DNA from: Rhizobium sp. FY34
GTDB lineage: Bacteria; Pseudomonadota; Alphaproteobacteria; Rhizobiales; Rhizobiaceae
Length of the DNA stretch: 64,000 nt
Direction of reading: 5' to 3'
Assembly: GCF_005222845.1 (NCBI RefSeq)
Contig: NZ_STFZ01000002.1
Location: 95,496 to 159,495 of the forward strand
This document shows, piece after piece, positions 39,687 to 53,393 of the stretch. Each line of letters begins with the position of its first letter. Positions within the stretch are counted from its first letter, which is position 1. Made by a program: the position numbers and the translations under genes. Under the pieces are notes generated by a model, which was given only the letters and a program-made list of their open reading frames with translations, made no database searches and was not told where the DNA came from.

Positions 39687-40702
39687 GCAGCCTCCTTGCA
39701 TAGGGTACCGGAGCTGCCGGACAATTGCTCACCAAGGACGCGGAGAACCACGTCGGCATTCTTTTCAGTCATCAAGGCAGCCTTCACCTCCACCGGCGTT
39801 TCCGGCGCACAACGATCCAGATACCAGCCCACATGCTTGCGGGCGTGGCGCAGGCCGGCCTCGCGGCCATAAAATGACAGCATCATCTCGTAATGCTCGC
39901 AGGCGACAGCCGCGCGCTCATCCGCAGCCGGCATAGCATGGCCCGCCAGAACACCGGGATGCCAGGGGCGCCCCTGCGCGCCACGGCCAAGCATCACGGC
40001 ATCAGCTCCGGAGCGCTTGAGGATCTCGTTCGCATCTTCGGCCGTCTCGACGTCGCCATTGGCAATCAGCGGAACGGTCAGAACCTCGCGCACCGGCCTT
40101 ATGGCGTCCCAATCGGCGCGACCCTCGTAAAACTGCATGCGGGTGCGACCATGCACGGTAATCATCCGGACGCCCGCCTCTTCGGCCCGCCTTGCAATCA
40201 GCGGCGCGTTGAGCGAATTTTCGTCCCAGCCAAGCCGCATCTTCACCGTGACGGGCACGTTGACGGCGGCAACCACGGCCTCGACCAGCGACAGCGCATG
40301 GTCTGGATCGCGCATCAGCGCCGAGCCCGAATAGCCACCCGTCACCTTCTTGGCCGGGCAACCCATGTTGATGTCGATGATATCGGCGCCATTGGCTTCA
40401 ACGATACGTGCCGCCTCGCCCATCCAATAGGCCTCACGGCCGGCAAGCTGGACCATATGCGGACGAATGCCGGTGCCCTTCAGCCGCTCCCAGGATTCGC
40501 CCTTGTTGTGCGCCAGCTCGCGGCTTGCCACCATCTCGGTCACGACCAGCCCCGCACCATAGCGCCAGGCCAGCTGGCGAAACGGCAGATCCGTCACGCC
40601 GGACATCGGCGCAAGCACAATTCTGTTGCGGATAGCGACAGGCCCGACGGAAAATGGCGATGCGAGATCAATGAGACTCAATTGATGATCTTTCGGGCAC
40701 AC
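39683..40702 (-). CDS. dusB: tRNA-dihydrouridine synthase DusB (NifR3)
   Basis: A 339-residue FMN enzyme that reduces specific uridines in tRNA. Family motifs are [34 protein letters not shown] (with the catalytic cysteine), TVKMRLGWD, and [11 protein letters not shown]. In alphaproteobacteria this gene, nifR3, is the first of the ntr operon, as here. The start is either GTG 40702 or TTG 40681; both lack a strong ribosome-binding site. Confidence 0.93.
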   Translation of the reverse strand: MCPKDHQLSLIDLASPFSVGPVAIRNRIVLAPMSGVTDLPFRQLAWRYGAGLVVTEMVASRELAHNKGESWERLKGTGIRPHMVQLAGREAYWMGEAARIVEANGADIIDINMGCPAKKVTGGYSGSALMRDPDHALSLVEAVVAAVNVPVTVKMRLGWDENSLNAPLIARRAEEAGVRMITVHGRTRMQFYEGRADWDAIRPVREVLTVPLIANGDVETAEDANEILKRSGADAVMLGRGAQGRPWHPGVLAGHAMPAADERAAVACEHYEMMLSFYGREAGLRHARKHVGWYLDRCAPETPVEVKAALMTEKNADVVLRVLGEQLSGSSGTLCKEAA

Positions 40703-40871
40703 GGGATTTCTGCCCTATTTTTATTCAGTCTTTCGGCGTTTGCCAAGTGCTATTCCCTGCCTGCGATATTTCTAGGCGATGCGCTGGAAATGGCGGTTTT
40801 GAGTCTATAGTCCTCCAGTGTCAATTCCTTATATCAAACAAATCGATCCAGCAGTTCTCACAGGCAGTTTC

Positions 40872-42062
40872 ATGAAGATCGGCATCATTATCGTGGCGGC
40901 AGGACGGGGGGAACGCGCAGGCTCTCCACAGGACGGCCCGAAACAATATCGCCTGATCGGTGGCGAGCCGGTGATCCGCCATACGCTGCGCCCGTTTCTC
41001 GGCTGGCGCTGCTGCGGACCGGTCGTCACCGTCATCCACCCGGACGACAGAGCCCTGTTTGACGCCGCCGTGGACGGGCTGGATATGAGCCAGTCAATCC
41101 GCACCACATTCGGGGGCGCCAGCCGCCAACAATCGGTGCTTGCCGGGCTAAAGGCGCTGGAGGCCGAAGGTCTCACACATGTGATGATCCATGATGCGGC
41201 ACGCCCCTTTATCGATCACGCCCTTCTCGACCGGATTGCGGATGCATTCAAAGAAGGCCATGACGCAGTGCTTCCCGCCATGGCGGTCACCGACACGCTG
41301 AAGCGTGCCAGCGCCGATGGTACCGTGGAGGCAACCGTATCGCGTGCCGGGCTCTATGCGGCACAGACGCCGCAGAGCTTTGCCTTCACCGCCATCCTGG
41401 CGGCCCATGAAAAGGCCGTAGACCTTGGCCATCATGACTTTACCGATGACGCCTCAATTGCCGAATGGGCGGGTATTCCTGTCCACCTGGTCCAGGGGTC
41501 ACCTGACAATATCAAGCTTACCATCGGACGGGACATCACCATGGCGGACGAAAAACTGAACCAGGCGCTGCCGGATGTGCGCACCGGAAATGGCTATGAC
41601 GTGCATCAGCTGGTGCCAGGCGATGGCGTCACACTCTGCGGCGTCTTCATGCCGCATGACCAGAGGCTGAGCGGTCATTCGGATGCCGATGTGGCGCTGC
41701 ATGCGCTGACCGATGCGCTGCTGGCCACCTGTGGCGCCGGCGATATCGGCGATCACTTCCCGCCGACCGATCCGCAATGGAAGGGTGCTGCCTCGCGCAT
41801 TTTCCTTGCCCATGCGGCAGAGATCGTCCGCGCCCGTGGCGGTATCATCACCAATGCCGATATTTCGCTGATTGCCGAAGTGCCGAAGATTGCCCCGCAT
41901 CGCGATGCCATGCGCCAGAACATGGCAGACATTCTCGGCATCGCGCTCGATCGCTGCTCGGTCAAGGCCACCACCAACGAAAAGATCGGCTTTATCGGGC
42001 GCAAGGAAGGCATTGCCGCCATCGCAACGGCCACCGTCATCTATGGAATGCTGAAGCCATGA
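40872..42062 (+). CDS. ispDF: Bifunctional IspD/IspF (MEP pathway)
   Basis: A fused enzyme carrying 2-C-methyl-D-erythritol 4-phosphate cytidylyltransferase (IspD, about residues 1-225) and 2-C-methyl-D-erythritol 2,4-cyclodiphosphate synthase (IspF, about 235-396). IspD shows [13 protein letters not shown] and [12 protein letters not shown]; IspF shows GNGYDVHQL (zinc ligands D and H) and [16 protein letters not shown]. They catalyse two non-consecutive steps of isoprenoid synthesis. The ATG at 40872 is used; a GTG at 40818 would add 18 residues. It is divergent from dusB. Confidence 0.94.
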   Translation: MKIGIIIVAAGRGERAGSPQDGPKQYRLIGGEPVIRHTLRPFLGWRCCGPVVTVIHPDDRALFDAAVDGLDMSQSIRTTFGGASRQQSVLAGLKALEAEGLTHVMIHDAARPFIDHALLDRIADAFKEGHDAVLPAMAVTDTLKRASADGTVEATVSRAGLYAAQTPQSFAFTAILAAHEKAVDLGHHDFTDDASIAEWAGIPVHLVQGSPDNIKLTIGRDITMADEKLNQALPDVRTGNGYDVHQLVPGDGVTLCGVFMPHDQRLSGHSDADVALHALTDALLATCGAGDIGDHFPPTDPQWKGAASRIFLAHAAEIVRARGGIITNADISLIAEVPKIAPHRDAMRQNMADILGIALDRCSVKATTNEKIGFIGRKEGIAAIATATVIYGMLKP

Positions 42063-42559
42063 GCCTGTTTTCGCGCTCGACCGAGGACAAGGCCGCACGG
42101 CTGATCGCCGCCTGCCGCAGCCGCGGCATGATGCTGGCCACCGCTGAATCCTGCACCGGCGGGCTGATTGCCGCTGCGCTGACCGATATCAGCGGCTCCT
42201 CGGCCGTCGTCGATCGCGGCTTCGTCACCTATAGCAACGAGGCCAAGCAACAGATGATCGGCGTGGAGGCCTCTGTTCTCGCCAAGCATGGCGCCGTCTC
42301 GCGCGAGACGGCGCTGCAAATGGCGCGCGGCGCACTTATACGCTCACGCGCAAACCTTGCCATTGCGGTGACCGGCATTGCCGGACCTGGCGGCGGATCG
42401 GTGGAAAAGCCGGTCGGTCTCGTCCACCTTGCAGCCATCAGCAAAGACGGACGGCTGATGCATCGGCAGATGAGCTACGGCGAGCTCGGTCGCGACGGCG
42501 TGCGCATGGCAACGGTCGAGACGGCGCTCGACATGCTGCTGGAGCTTTCTCAGGCGTAA
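42059..42559 (+). CDS. pncC: Nicotinamide-nucleotide amidohydrolase (CinA C-terminal domain, PncC)
   Basis: A 166-residue stand-alone CinA C-terminal domain that deamidates nicotinamide mononucleotide to nicotinic acid mononucleotide in NAD recycling. Motifs are [20 protein letters not shown] with the catalytic serine and [18 protein letters not shown]. The start overlaps the ispDF stop by four bases. The N-terminal CinA domain is missing, as is normal for this subtype. Confidence 0.93.
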   Translation: MSLFSRSTEDKAARLIAACRSRGMMLATAESCTGGLIAAALTDISGSSAVVDRGFVTYSNEAKQQMIGVEASVLAKHGAVSRETALQMARGALIRSRANLAIAVTGIAGPGGGSVEKPVGLVHLAAISKDGRLMHRQMSYGELGRDGVRMATVETALDMLLELSQA

Positions 42560-42993
42560 ATCTTGTCGGCGCGCGCTTCGAAGGCTTCGGCAAACATGCG
42601 GAAGGCGCGGTCGAACATCGAGCCCATCACGGCGCCGAGAATGCGGCTCTTGAACTCGTAATCGATGTAGAAATCGACAATGCTGCCGCTTTCAGCCGGC
42701 TGGAATTTCCAGCGATTATCGAGGTACTTGAACGGCCCCTCGATGTATTTCACATCGATCGTCAGCTCTGCCGGATTAAGCAGAACCTGGGTCGTGAATG
42801 TTTCCCGGATTGCCTTGTAGCCAACAGTCATGTCGGCCACCAGCAGCGTCTTGCCGTCGCGCTCCTTGCGCGAACGCACGTTCAACGCTTCGCAGAGCGG
42901 CAGGAATTCTGGGTATCTATCGACATCCGCAACCAGAGCAAACATGTCTTCTGCGGAGTGCCGGACGGGGCGATGGTTTTCGAACTTAGGCAT
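42550..42993 (-). CDS. RatA/COQ10-family START-domain protein
   Basis: A 147-residue protein of the polyketide cyclase/START superfamily, related to RatA of Escherichia coli and mitochondrial Coq10, which binds ubiquinone. The start HSAEDMFALVADVDRYPEFLP (split) and the ending MFDRAFRMFAEAFEARA are typical. It overlaps the end of pncC by 10 bases on the opposite strand. A toxin role should not be assumed; the Coq10-like role is more likely in alphaproteobacteria. Confidence 0.87.
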   Translation of the reverse strand: MPKFENHRPVRHSAEDMFALVADVDRYPEFLPLCEALNVRSRKERDGKTLLVADMTVGYKAIRETFTTQVLLNPAELTIDVKYIEGPFKYLDNRWKFQPAESGSIVDFYIDYEFKSRILGAVMGSMFDRAFRMFAEAFEARADKIYA

Positions 42994-43177
42994 GACCCTG
43001 AGCTAATCGCGCAAACCCGAAATGGCAAGAGACAGTTATACCGAGTGTCGCTCCCTTGGCGCATTCGCTTTAGCAAGATCAAATCCACTAATATGAATTT
43101 AACCTTTGTCGCCAAGAATTGAGATGACGAGATAGACAGACACACCTTCGAAACCACGACACGGCGTAGATGATGCT

Positions 43178-43384
43178 ATGGCAGATACAAACAAGGGAAG
43201 TCGAGCGGCGCGAACGATGGATGACTTTACCCAGCTCATGCGGATGCTTGAATCCGCCCGCCAGCTCGCCGACATGAATCAGCTGTCAATGCTGACCTAT
43301 CTGATTGAAATGGCAAAAGACGAGGCACGCTGCCACCGGCTGGTGCTGCGCGAACGCAAGCGCGGTGAAGTCATCAACCGCTGA
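43178..43384 (+). CDS. Small conserved-looking protein of unknown function
   Basis: A 68-residue, mostly helical, charged protein (core LMRMLESARQLADMNQLSML) with no family I recognise. The arrangement of a compact reading frame ending three bases before the convergent lipA stop codon supports it being real. Confidence 0.65.
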   Translation: MADTNKGSRAARTMDDFTQLMRMLESARQLADMNQLSMLTYLIEMAKDEARCHRLVLRERKRGEVINR

Positions 43385-43387
43385 GAA

Positions 43388-44365
43388 TTATTCCGCAGCC
43401 GCCAGTACCTTCTTTTCGCGCGCCGCCCGCAACCGGGCAAAATCGTCACCGGCGTGATGCGAGGAGCGTGTCAGCGGGCTCGATGCCACCATCAGAAAAC
43501 CCTTGGTATAGGCAACCGTTTCATAGGACTTGAATTCTTCAGGCGTAACGAAACTCATCACCTTGTGATGCTTGCGCGTCGGCTGCAGATACTGACCGAT
43601 GGTCAGGAAATCGACATCTGCGGTGCGCAAATCGTCCATCAGTTGCAGCACTTCATTACGCTCCTCGCCAAGGCCGACCATGATGCCGGACTTGGTGAAC
43701 ATGGTCGGATCAAGCTCCTTGACCCGCTGCAACAGACGCACCGAATGGAAATAACGCGCGCCGGGGCGTACCGTCAGATAGTTGCCGGGCACGGTTTCCA
43801 TATTGTGATTGAATACGTCGGGCTTGGCCGCCACGACACGCTCCAGAGCACCCGGTTTTTTCAGAAAGTCCGGCGTCAGGATCTCGATGGTGGTCAGCGG
43901 CGATGCGGCCCGGATTGCCCAGATCACCTTTTCGAAATGCTCAGCCCCTCCATCGGCCAGATCGTCACGATCAACCGAGGTAATCACGACATGCGACAGG
44001 CCCATCTGCTTGACAGCCTTGGCGACATTCTCCGGCTCGTGTTCATCCAGTGCATTCGGTTTGCCGGTTGAGACATTGCAGAAGGCGCAGGCGCGCGTAC
44101 AGATCTCGCCCATAATCATGAAGGTCGCGTGCTTCTTGTCCCAGCACTCGCCGATATTGGGGCAGCCAGCCTCTTCGCAGACCGTGACGAGCTTATGCTC
44201 CTTCACGATCGAACGCGTTTCGGCATAGCCCTTGGAGGTCGGCGCCTTGACGCGGATCCATTCAGGCTTGCGCATCACTTCCGTATCGGGCTTGTGGGCC
44301 TTTTCCGGATGGCGAATGCGCTTGGCATCGTCCGGCGAAGACATCCGATCGAGAATTGTGACCAT
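43388..44365 (-). CDS. lipA: Lipoyl synthase LipA
   Basis: A 325-residue radical SAM enzyme that inserts the two sulfur atoms into octanoyl groups made by LipB. The radical SAM cluster is [13 protein letters not shown] (CxxxCxxC); the auxiliary cluster that donates sulfur is [12 protein letters not shown]. The length is standard. Targets made by neighbouring genes (PdhB, PdhC) and GcvH are all in this window. Confidence 0.96.
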   Translation of the reverse strand: MVTILDRMSSPDDAKRIRHPEKAHKPDTEVMRKPEWIRVKAPTSKGYAETRSIVKEHKLVTVCEEAGCPNIGECWDKKHATFMIMGEICTRACAFCNVSTGKPNALDEHEPENVAKAVKQMGLSHVVITSVDRDDLADGGAEHFEKVIWAIRAASPLTTIEILTPDFLKKPGALERVVAAKPDVFNHNMETVPGNYLTVRPGARYFHSVRLLQRVKELDPTMFTKSGIMVGLGEERNEVLQLMDDLRTADVDFLTIGQYLQPTRKHHKVMSFVTPEEFKSYETVAYTKGFLMVASSPLTRSSHHAGDDFARLRAAREKKVLAAAE

Positions 44366-44396
44366 GACTTGCTGCTTTCCTGTCCGCTTGCGCGGG

Positions 44397-44645
44397 TTAG
44401 CGTCTTACGAGTTTTGCGACAAATAGCAGAGCGCAGGCACCGAGGAAACCGCTGACGAGACCGCCCCAGATACCCGGCTCAACCCATATCCCGGCCCGCT
44501 GCAGAATGGCACCCGCAAGAGCGGCACCCACCACGCCGATAACGATGTTCATGAAGACGCCGAAACGCAGATCCATCAACATGCCAGCCAACCAGCCGGC
44601 GAGACCGCCGATGATGATTGTACCAAAAAATCCCAAGCCTTCCAT
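44397..44645 (-). CDS. GlsB/YeaQ/YmgE family membrane protein
   Basis: An 82-residue, three-helix membrane protein of the transglycosylase-associated (GlsB/YeaQ/YmgE) family, recognised by [17 protein letters not shown] and [16 protein letters not shown]. Its function is poorly known; members are often stress-induced. The ATG at 44645 follows an AAAGGAC ribosome-binding site. Confidence 0.85.
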   Translation of the reverse strand: MEGLGFFGTIIIGGLAGWLAGMLMDLRFGVFMNIVIGVVGAALAGAILQRAGIWVEPGIWGGLVSGFLGACALLFVAKLVRR

Positions 44646-44732
44646 GACCGTCCTTTCGTGTTCGGACACTCATATGGTCCCTCAAGGACCCAATCACAAT
44701 GCTCGCCTTCCACAACAGGCATCAGAGATGCC

Positions 44733-44857
44733 TTACCCCTCATCCGACCTGCCGGCCAACTTCTCCCCGCAGGCGGGGTGAAGGACATAGGCGGAAACGC
44801 TTCGCATGTCTCGTCCCCTCTCTCCGCATTGCGGGGAGAGGGTTAGGGTGAGGGGCA
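44733..44857. repeat. Rhizobial intergenic repeat with two hairpins
   Basis: About 125 bp with inverted ends (TTACCCCTCATCC on the left and its near-complement GGGTGAGGGGCAA on the right, 2 of 13 positions differing). Inside are two hairpins, CTTCTCCCCGC/GCGGGGTGAAG and CTCTCTCCGC/GCGGGGAGAG, each with one mismatch or G-U pair. Similar sequences are common between genes of Rhizobiaceae. It lies between lpdA and the GlsB-type gene, both on the minus strand. Confidence 0.75.
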
Positions 44858-44874
44858 AGCCCCAATGGTCCAGA

Positions 44875-46320
44875 CTAGGCGTTGAGCACCTTGCCATAGG
44901 CGTCGAGCACGCTTTCCTTCATCATTTCCGACAGGGTCGGATGCGGGAAAATCGTGTGCATCAGCTCTTCCTCGGTGGTTTCGAGGTTCATGGCGATGAC
45001 GAAGCCCTGGATGAGTTCGGTCACTTCGGCGCCCACCATATGCGCGCCGATCAGTTCGCCGGTCTTCTTGTCGAAGATCGTCTTCACCATGCCCTGGTCT
45101 TCGCCCAGCGCGATTGCCTTGCCATTGGCGGCAAAGGAATAACGGCCGACACGGATGTCGCGGCCTTCCGCCTTCGCCTTGGCTTCGGTGAGGCCCACCG
45201 ACGCGACCTGCGGATTGCAATAGGTGCAGCCGGGAATCTTGGACTTGTCCATGGCATGCACGCCCGGCAGACCGGCGATCTTCTCGATGCAGACCACGCC
45301 CTCATGCTCGGCCTTATGGGCCAGCATCGGCGGACCGGCCACGTCGCCAATCGCATAGAGGCCCGGCACATTGGTCTTGCCATAGCCGTCGATGACGATG
45401 CAGCCGCGATCGGTCTTCACGCCAAGCGCTTCCAGGCCGAGATTTTCGATATTGCCCTGCACGCCGACAGCCGAGATCAGGCGATCTGCCGTGATCGTCT
45501 GCACCTTGCCATCCTTGGTCTCGATATGGGCGGTGATGGAATCCGCACCCTTGTCAACCTTGGACACCTTGGCTTCGGTGATGATCTTCAACCCGCGCTT
45601 TTCCAGCTGCTTGCGAGCGAAGGTGGAGATCTCCACGTCTTCCACCGGCATGATATTGGCCATCAGTTCGACAACCGTTACATCGACACCCATCGAGCGG
45701 TAGAAAGAGGCAAACTCAATGCCGATGGCGCCAGACCCCATGACGACGATGGATTTCGGCATGAAATCCGGCTTCATGGCCTCAAAATAGGTCCAGATCA
45801 GCTTGCCATCCGGCTCGATACCGGGCAGCGCACGCGGGCGCGCACCGGTGGCGACGATGATATGCTTGGCCGTATAGGTGCCCTCGCCCAGCACGCCCTT
45901 CGGAATGGGGTTTTGCGGCAGGACCACCGGCTTCGTCATTGCACCAACGACAATCTCGCCGGGCTTGGTCAGCTTCGCTTCGCCCCAGATCACGTCGATC
46001 TTGTTCTTCTTCATCAGGAAGCCGACGCCGCCGTTCAGCCGCGCGGAGACACCGCGCGAGCGTGCAACGACATCCTTGACGTCTGCCGTCATGGTGCCGA
46101 TCAGCGTCAGGCCGAAGGCTTTGGCATGGTTGGCATTGTCCAGAACTTCCGCCGAGCGCAACAGCGCCTTGGTCGGGATGCAGCCCCAGTTGAGGCAGAT
46201 GCCGCCCAGATGCTCGCGCTCGACGATGGCGGTCTTCAGACCAAGCTGCGCTGCCCGGATGGCCGTGACATAGCCGCCCGGACCCGAGCCGATGATGATG
46301 ATGTCGTAGGACTGAGCCAT
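44875..46320 (-). CDS. lpdA: Dihydrolipoyl dehydrogenase (E3)
   Basis: A 481-residue FAD flavoprotein that reoxidises dihydrolipoamide with NAD+. The FAD motif GSGPGGYVTA (11-20) is followed by the redox-active disulfide C42/C47 in GGICLNWGCIPT; the catalytic His-Glu pair lies near the C-terminus (H460 in FPHPTLSEMM). It serves the pyruvate dehydrogenase encoded just upstream on the same strand, and probably the glycine cleavage system. Confidence 0.96.
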   Translation of the reverse strand: MAQSYDIIIIGSGPGGYVTAIRAAQLGLKTAIVEREHLGGICLNWGCIPTKALLRSAEVLDNANHAKAFGLTLIGTMTADVKDVVARSRGVSARLNGGVGFLMKKNKIDVIWGEAKLTKPGEIVVGAMTKPVVLPQNPIPKGVLGEGTYTAKHIIVATGARPRALPGIEPDGKLIWTYFEAMKPDFMPKSIVVMGSGAIGIEFASFYRSMGVDVTVVELMANIMPVEDVEISTFARKQLEKRGLKIITEAKVSKVDKGADSITAHIETKDGKVQTITADRLISAVGVQGNIENLGLEALGVKTDRGCIVIDGYGKTNVPGLYAIGDVAGPPMLAHKAEHEGVVCIEKIAGLPGVHAMDKSKIPGCTYCNPQVASVGLTEAKAKAEGRDIRVGRYSFAANGKAIALGEDQGMVKTIFDKKTGELIGAHMVGAEVTELIQGFVIAMNLETTEEELMHTIFPHPTLSEMMKESVLDAYGKVLNA

Positions 46321-46404
46321 GGACGCTTCCACTCCTTGATAAGATCGCGTAACCGGCAATTGCCGTCTCACTTTTATCGTTGCGGGAGTGGAAGCTTGCG
46401 GGTC

Positions 46405-46671
46405 CTAGACCTCAACCTCGGAGGCAACCGGTTCCGCACGCACCAACATCCCGTGTATTTCATCCTTCACCGCCAGACGCTGCTTGCGCAGATCCGCCAT
46501 GTGAAAGTCATCGCAGGGCTCGATATTCGTTTCGGCCCGATGGATGCGATGGTTGACCTCTTCATATTCCACCGCAAGCCGGTGAAAGTGACCGTCCGTC
46601 TCGCGCAGGTGGCGCATCTGGACCAGCTGGTCCGGAAACTCTTCTGCAAGGTGATGGGGTGTGTGCGACAT
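46405..46671 (-). CDS. DUF465 (YdcH-like) protein
   Basis: An 88-residue, highly charged helical protein of the DUF465 family, shown by HFHRLAVEYEEVNHRIHRAE and the LRKQRLAVKDEI segment. Its role is unknown. It lies between the GDSL hydrolase gene and lpdA inside the pdh cluster, on the same strand. Confidence 0.8.
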   Translation of the reverse strand: MSHTPHHLAEEFPDQLVQMRHLRETDGHFHRLAVEYEEVNHRIHRAETNIEPCDDFHMADLRKQRLAVKDEIHGMLVRAEPVASEVEV

Positions 46672-46761
46672 GATCGTTCCTCCGTTTGGATGATGCGATC
46701 ACGTTACAACCACCGGCTCCCTCTCCTCCTTGACCCTGATCAAACCAAGTCTATCGGTTGA

Positions 46762-47400
46762 TCAAAGTCCCAGCATCATGCGCACGACAGGCTCAAGCCC
46801 GCGTCCGATCGCCCGCGTATTCTCTGCATCCAGATGAATGCCATCGAGCGGCGTTGTTTCAGCCACCGAGCCCGCATCGAAGAAGCCGCAACCCGTTTCA
46901 TCGGCCAGGTCCCGGTAGAGGCTGGCCAGCATTGCCGATTCCTCCAGCGCGCCGCGAAACATCGCCGCAAACGGCGCATTCGCCGTCTCGCAAACCGGCG
47001 GCGGTGATACGAGAAGTATATCCGGCGCATCGAAATCGCTTGCCCAGACATGGTAGCGAATGATGTTCACCAGCCGCTTCATGCCGCGCACGGCAGCAAA
47101 GGCCGACCCGGCCGGCCCTCGCTTCAGATCATTGGTGCCAAGCATGATGATGACGAGATCGAGAGGCGCATGCGTCTCCAGAATGCTCGGCAGCAGCTTG
47201 GCGCCATTTCTCTCGCAATCCGCCAGATGATCGTCATAGGCAGTGGTGCGTCCATTCAGGCCCTCAGTGACCAGATTGACCGATGAACCGAGCGCGCGGC
47301 CAAGCACGCTCGTCCAGCGATCTTCATAGTCATGCCGACCAAGAGATACAGGATCATATCCCCAGGTCAGGCTGTCGCCGTAAGCGAGAACGGATTTCAT
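46762..47400 (-). CDS. SGNH/GDSL hydrolase family protein
   Basis: A 212-residue esterase or lipase of the SGNH family. Block I is YGDSLTWG with the nucleophile serine, block II has GLNGRT, block III is MLGTNDLKRG and block V is DGIHLD. There is no signal peptide. It sits between pdhC and the DUF465 gene, 14 bp after pdhC, so it is probably cotranscribed. Confidence 0.9.
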   Translation of the reverse strand: MKSVLAYGDSLTWGYDPVSLGRHDYEDRWTSVLGRALGSSVNLVTEGLNGRTTAYDDHLADCERNGAKLLPSILETHAPLDLVIIMLGTNDLKRGPAGSAFAAVRGMKRLVNIIRYHVWASDFDAPDILLVSPPPVCETANAPFAAMFRGALEESAMLASLYRDLADETGCGFFDAGSVAETTPLDGIHLDAENTRAIGRGLEPVVRMMLGL

Positions 47401-47414
47401 CGCCCGCTCCCAGA

Positions 47415-48737
47415 TTACACCAGCATGCCCATCGGGTTTTCGATGTAGCGCTTGAAGGCGCCGAGCAGTTCGGCCCCGAGCGCGCCATCAACGCAGCGGT
47501 GGTCGGTGGACAGGGTCACGGACATGACATTGGCGATCTTCATCTCGCCGTTTTTGACCACGACCCGTTCCTCGCCCGCGCCCACCGCCAGAATGGTGGC
47601 ATGCGGCGGGTTGACGACGGCGGAAAAGTTCTTGACGCCCATCATGCCCATGTTGGACACGGCGGTCGTGCCGCCCTGGTACTCTTCCGGCTTCAGCTTG
47701 CGGTCCTTGGCGCGCTTGCCAAGATCCTTCATTTCCGCCGAAATGGCAGACAGGGTCTTGGTTTCGGCCTTGCGGATGATCGGCGTGATCAGGCCGCCGG
47801 GGATCGACACGGCAACGCCGACGTCCGCATGCTTGTGCTTGACCATATTGGTTTCGGTCCAGGACACATTGGCATCCGGCACATCGCGCAGGGCAAGCGC
47901 CATGGCCTTGATGACCATGTCATTGACCGAGAGCTTGTAGGCCGGTGTCCCATCCTTGCGCGGCGCTGCATCGTTCAGCTGCGCACGAAGGGCGAGCAAC
48001 GCATCCAGTTCGCAATCGACCGTCACATAGAAATGCGGGATCGTCTGCTTGGATTCCACCAGACGCTTGGCAATCGTCTTGCGCATGCCGTCATGCGGCA
48101 CGAGCTCGTAGGAGCTCGGGTCGAACAGCTTGAGCACGGCATCGTCGGAGGCAGGTTTTGCCATCGTCGGAGCAGCGGCAGGCGCAGATACCGGAGCGGA
48201 TGCGGGCGCAGCCTTGGCGGAACCGCCAGCAACTGCCTTTTCCACATCGGCCTTGACGACGCGACCCTTCGGACCGGAGCCGGAGACCTTGGCGATATCC
48301 ACACCGGCTTCCTTGGCAACGCGGCGGGCAAGCGGCGATGAAAATACGCGGTCGCCCGTGGCAGCCAGAGCCGCGACTGGAGCAGCTTCCGCCTTGGTCG
48401 AGGGCGCAGGCGCAGCCTCGGCCTTTGCGGCCGGTGCGGCTTCCGCCTTTGCCGGCTGAGCGCCACCGCCGGCAGCGGCTGCCGAGACATCCTCGCCTTC
48501 AGCGGCAAGAATGGCGATCAGCGCATTGACCTTGACGCCTTCGGTGCCGGCAGGAACGACGATCTTGGCGACCGTGCCCTCATCGACGGCTTCGACTTCC
48601 ATGGTGGCCTTGTCGGTCTCGATCTCGGCGATCACATCGCCGGACTTAACCTTGTCGCCTTCCTTGACGAGCCACTTGGCGAGGTTGCCCTCTTCCATCG
48701 TGGGAGATAGGGCGGGCATCGTGATGTTGATAGGCAT
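47415..48737 (-). CDS. pdhC: Pyruvate dehydrogenase E2 (dihydrolipoamide acetyltransferase)
   Basis: A 440-residue E2 with one lipoyl domain (lipoyl lysine K43 in [13 protein letters not shown]), an Ala/Pro/Lys-rich flexible linker (about 85-130), a peripheral subunit-binding domain (131-167, [15 protein letters not shown]) and the acetyltransferase core with H413 and D417 in [14 protein letters not shown]. It transfers the acetyl group to coenzyme A. It is the third gene of pdhABC. Confidence 0.96.
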   Translation of the reverse strand: MPINITMPALSPTMEEGNLAKWLVKEGDKVKSGDVIAEIETDKATMEVEAVDEGTVAKIVVPAGTEGVKVNALIAILAAEGEDVSAAAAGGGAQPAKAEAAPAAKAEAAPAPSTKAEAAPVAALAATGDRVFSSPLARRVAKEAGVDIAKVSGSGPKGRVVKADVEKAVAGGSAKAAPASAPVSAPAAAPTMAKPASDDAVLKLFDPSSYELVPHDGMRKTIAKRLVESKQTIPHFYVTVDCELDALLALRAQLNDAAPRKDGTPAYKLSVNDMVIKAMALALRDVPDANVSWTETNMVKHKHADVGVAVSIPGGLITPIIRKAETKTLSAISAEMKDLGKRAKDRKLKPEEYQGGTTAVSNMGMMGVKNFSAVVNPPHATILAVGAGEERVVVKNGEMKIANVMSVTLSTDHRCVDGALGAELLGAFKRYIENPMGMLV

Positions 48738-48752
48738 CTTTCCGCCCTTCCC

Positions 48753-50141
<1,389 letters not shown>

Positions 50142-50157
50142 GGGTTCCCTCCCCGAT

Positions 50158-51198
50158 TTACAGAAGAATGTCGGTGTAGAGCTCGGACACATCCGGCTCC
50201 GGATCGCTCTGGGCGAAGTCGGCACTGTCGGCGACAATATCGCGAACATCCTTGTCGACGACCTTCAACTCATCCTCGGTAGCCCAACCCTTTTCGATCA
50301 AGCGCAAACGCACCTGCTCGATCGGGTCATGTTCCGACCGCATTTTCTGCACTTCATCCTTCGACCGGTATTTGGCCGGATCCGACATGGAATGGCCGCG
50401 GTAACGATAGGTGAGCATTTCCAGAATGATCGGACCCTTGCCGGAGCGGCAATGCTCGACAGCTTCGTCGGCCGCAGCCTTCACGGCGCGCACATCCATG
50501 CCATCCACCTGAATGCCGGGGATGCCGAAAGAAGCGCCGCGCTGCGAGAAGTCGGTCTGAGCAGAGGCGCGCGACACAGAAGTACCCATGGCGTAGCGAT
50601 TGTTCTCGATCACGTAGATGACCGGAAGCTTCCACAACTGCGCCATGTTGAAGCTCTCATAGACCTGACCCTGATTGGCCGCGCCGTCGCCGAAATAGGC
50701 AACCGAGACATTATCATTGCCGCGATACTTGTTGGCAAAGCCAAGGCCGGTGCCGAGCGAGACCTGCGCGCCGACGATGCCGTGACCGCCGTAAAACTGC
50801 TTCTCCTTGGAGAACATGTGCATCGAGCCACCCTTCCCCTTGGAAAGGCCGCCGCGACGACCGGTCAGCTCGGCCATCACGCCGCGCGCACTCATGCCGC
50901 AGGCCAGCATATGGCCATGGTCACGATAACCGGTAATGACCTGATCGCCTTCCTTCAAGGCCATCTGCATGCCGACGACGACAGCTTCCTGGCCGATGTA
51001 AAGGTGACAGAAGCCGCCGATGAAGCCCATACCATACAACTGGCCGGCCTTTTCTTCAAAGCGACGGATCAGGAGCATCTCGCGATAGGCATTGAGTTCC
51101 TCAGCCTTGTCGAACTCGGCGATAGCACCGCCATTGCTCTTTGCAGGCTTGCCGCCTGTCTTCCGACCGGCCGCGGACGCGACTTGCTTGGGCGCCAT
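50158..51198 (-). CDS. pdhA: Pyruvate dehydrogenase E1 component, alpha subunit
   Basis: A 346-residue thiamine diphosphate enzyme subunit that decarboxylates pyruvate. The ThDP motif runs from [12 protein letters not shown] (170-181) to the NN pair at 199-200 (IENNRYAMG), and the [16 protein letters not shown] and [15 protein letters not shown] blocks are typical. The ATG at 51198 (MAPKQVAS) is used in preference to upstream in-frame codons that lack similarity. It is the first gene of the pdh operon. Confidence 0.96.
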   Translation of the reverse strand: MAPKQVASAAGRKTGGKPAKSNGGAIAEFDKAEELNAYREMLLIRRFEEKAGQLYGMGFIGGFCHLYIGQEAVVVGMQMALKEGDQVITGYRDHGHMLACGMSARGVMAELTGRRGGLSKGKGGSMHMFSKEKQFYGGHGIVGAQVSLGTGLGFANKYRGNDNVSVAYFGDGAANQGQVYESFNMAQLWKLPVIYVIENNRYAMGTSVSRASAQTDFSQRGASFGIPGIQVDGMDVRAVKAAADEAVEHCRSGKGPIILEMLTYRYRGHSMSDPAKYRSKDEVQKMRSEHDPIEQVRLRLIEKGWATEDELKVVDKDVRDIVADSADFAQSDPEPDVSELYTDILL

Positions 51199-51342
51199 AC
51201 ATAACCTCCCTGCGTGTTTGTTGGTTGAGCGTACCATAAGCAAGAATGCACGCCCCAGCAATGCCATAAATGCATGGCTCACATGATATATAAAGCTATG
51301 AAAATTCAGGGAAAAAGGAAGATTAACCGTATTTCGGTTAAT

Positions 51343-51660
51343 TTAGAAATAGCTATTAAAGATCACAATCTCATCGTTGCGCGACACGTTAAGCTGATAA
51401 CGCGCCACCTCGTCGAGCATATCTTTTTCCAGCGAGCCGTCGCTCAGCAATTGCACCTGTCGTTCAAGGGATTCCCGCTGCTCCACCAGCTTGGCCAGTT
51501 GCGCTGCCCGCTCCACCCGCATGCGCTCGAATTTCTCGGTGGCGATGAGACCAAGATCGCCATGCACGGAATGATAGCTGAAATAGGAGAGGAAAGCGAT
51601 GGTGATGGCGGGTAGGACCAAACGCCCGAATTTTCGCTCTTTATGATGTCTGGTCCACAT
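51343..51660 (-). CDS. ftsB: Septum formation initiator FtsB
   Basis: A 105-residue inner-membrane division protein. It has a single N-terminal membrane helix (FGRLVLPAITIAFLSYFSYH) followed by a coiled coil (KFERMRVERAAQLAKLVEQR and ESLERQVQLL) in the periplasm, the FtsB/DivIC layout. It works with FtsL and FtsQ in the divisome. It lies between eno and pdhA, a conserved placement. Confidence 0.88.
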   Translation of the reverse strand: MWTRHHKERKFGRLVLPAITIAFLSYFSYHSVHGDLGLIATEKFERMRVERAAQLAKLVEQRESLERQVQLLSDGSLEKDMLDEVARYQLNVSRNDEIVIFNSYF

Positions 51661-51757
51661 ATGGATCTTGCCCTGAAACGCATTACACCGTTCAAATTCG
51701 CAGATCTTGTTTAACCAATCGTTGCCCGTGGCCGGCAAATGGAACCGCGCAACGACA

Positions 51758-51787
51758 AAGGCGGCAGCTGTTGCCAGCCGCCGCCTT
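51758..51787 (-). terminator. Hairpin after eno
   Basis: AAGGCGGC and GCCGCCTT form an 8-bp stem downstream of the eno stop codon on the minus strand. The T tract after it is weak (TTGTCGTT). Confidence 0.55.
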
Positions 51788-51813
51788 GACTACACGCAGA
51801 TGTGATGGGCCAA

Positions 51814-53393
<1,580 letters not shown>

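Noticed and set aside
42550..42993. Calling the START-domain gene a toxin (RatA of a toxin-antitoxin pair)
   Set aside because: There is no partner antitoxin gene; the Coq10-like ubiquinone role suits alphaproteobacteria better.
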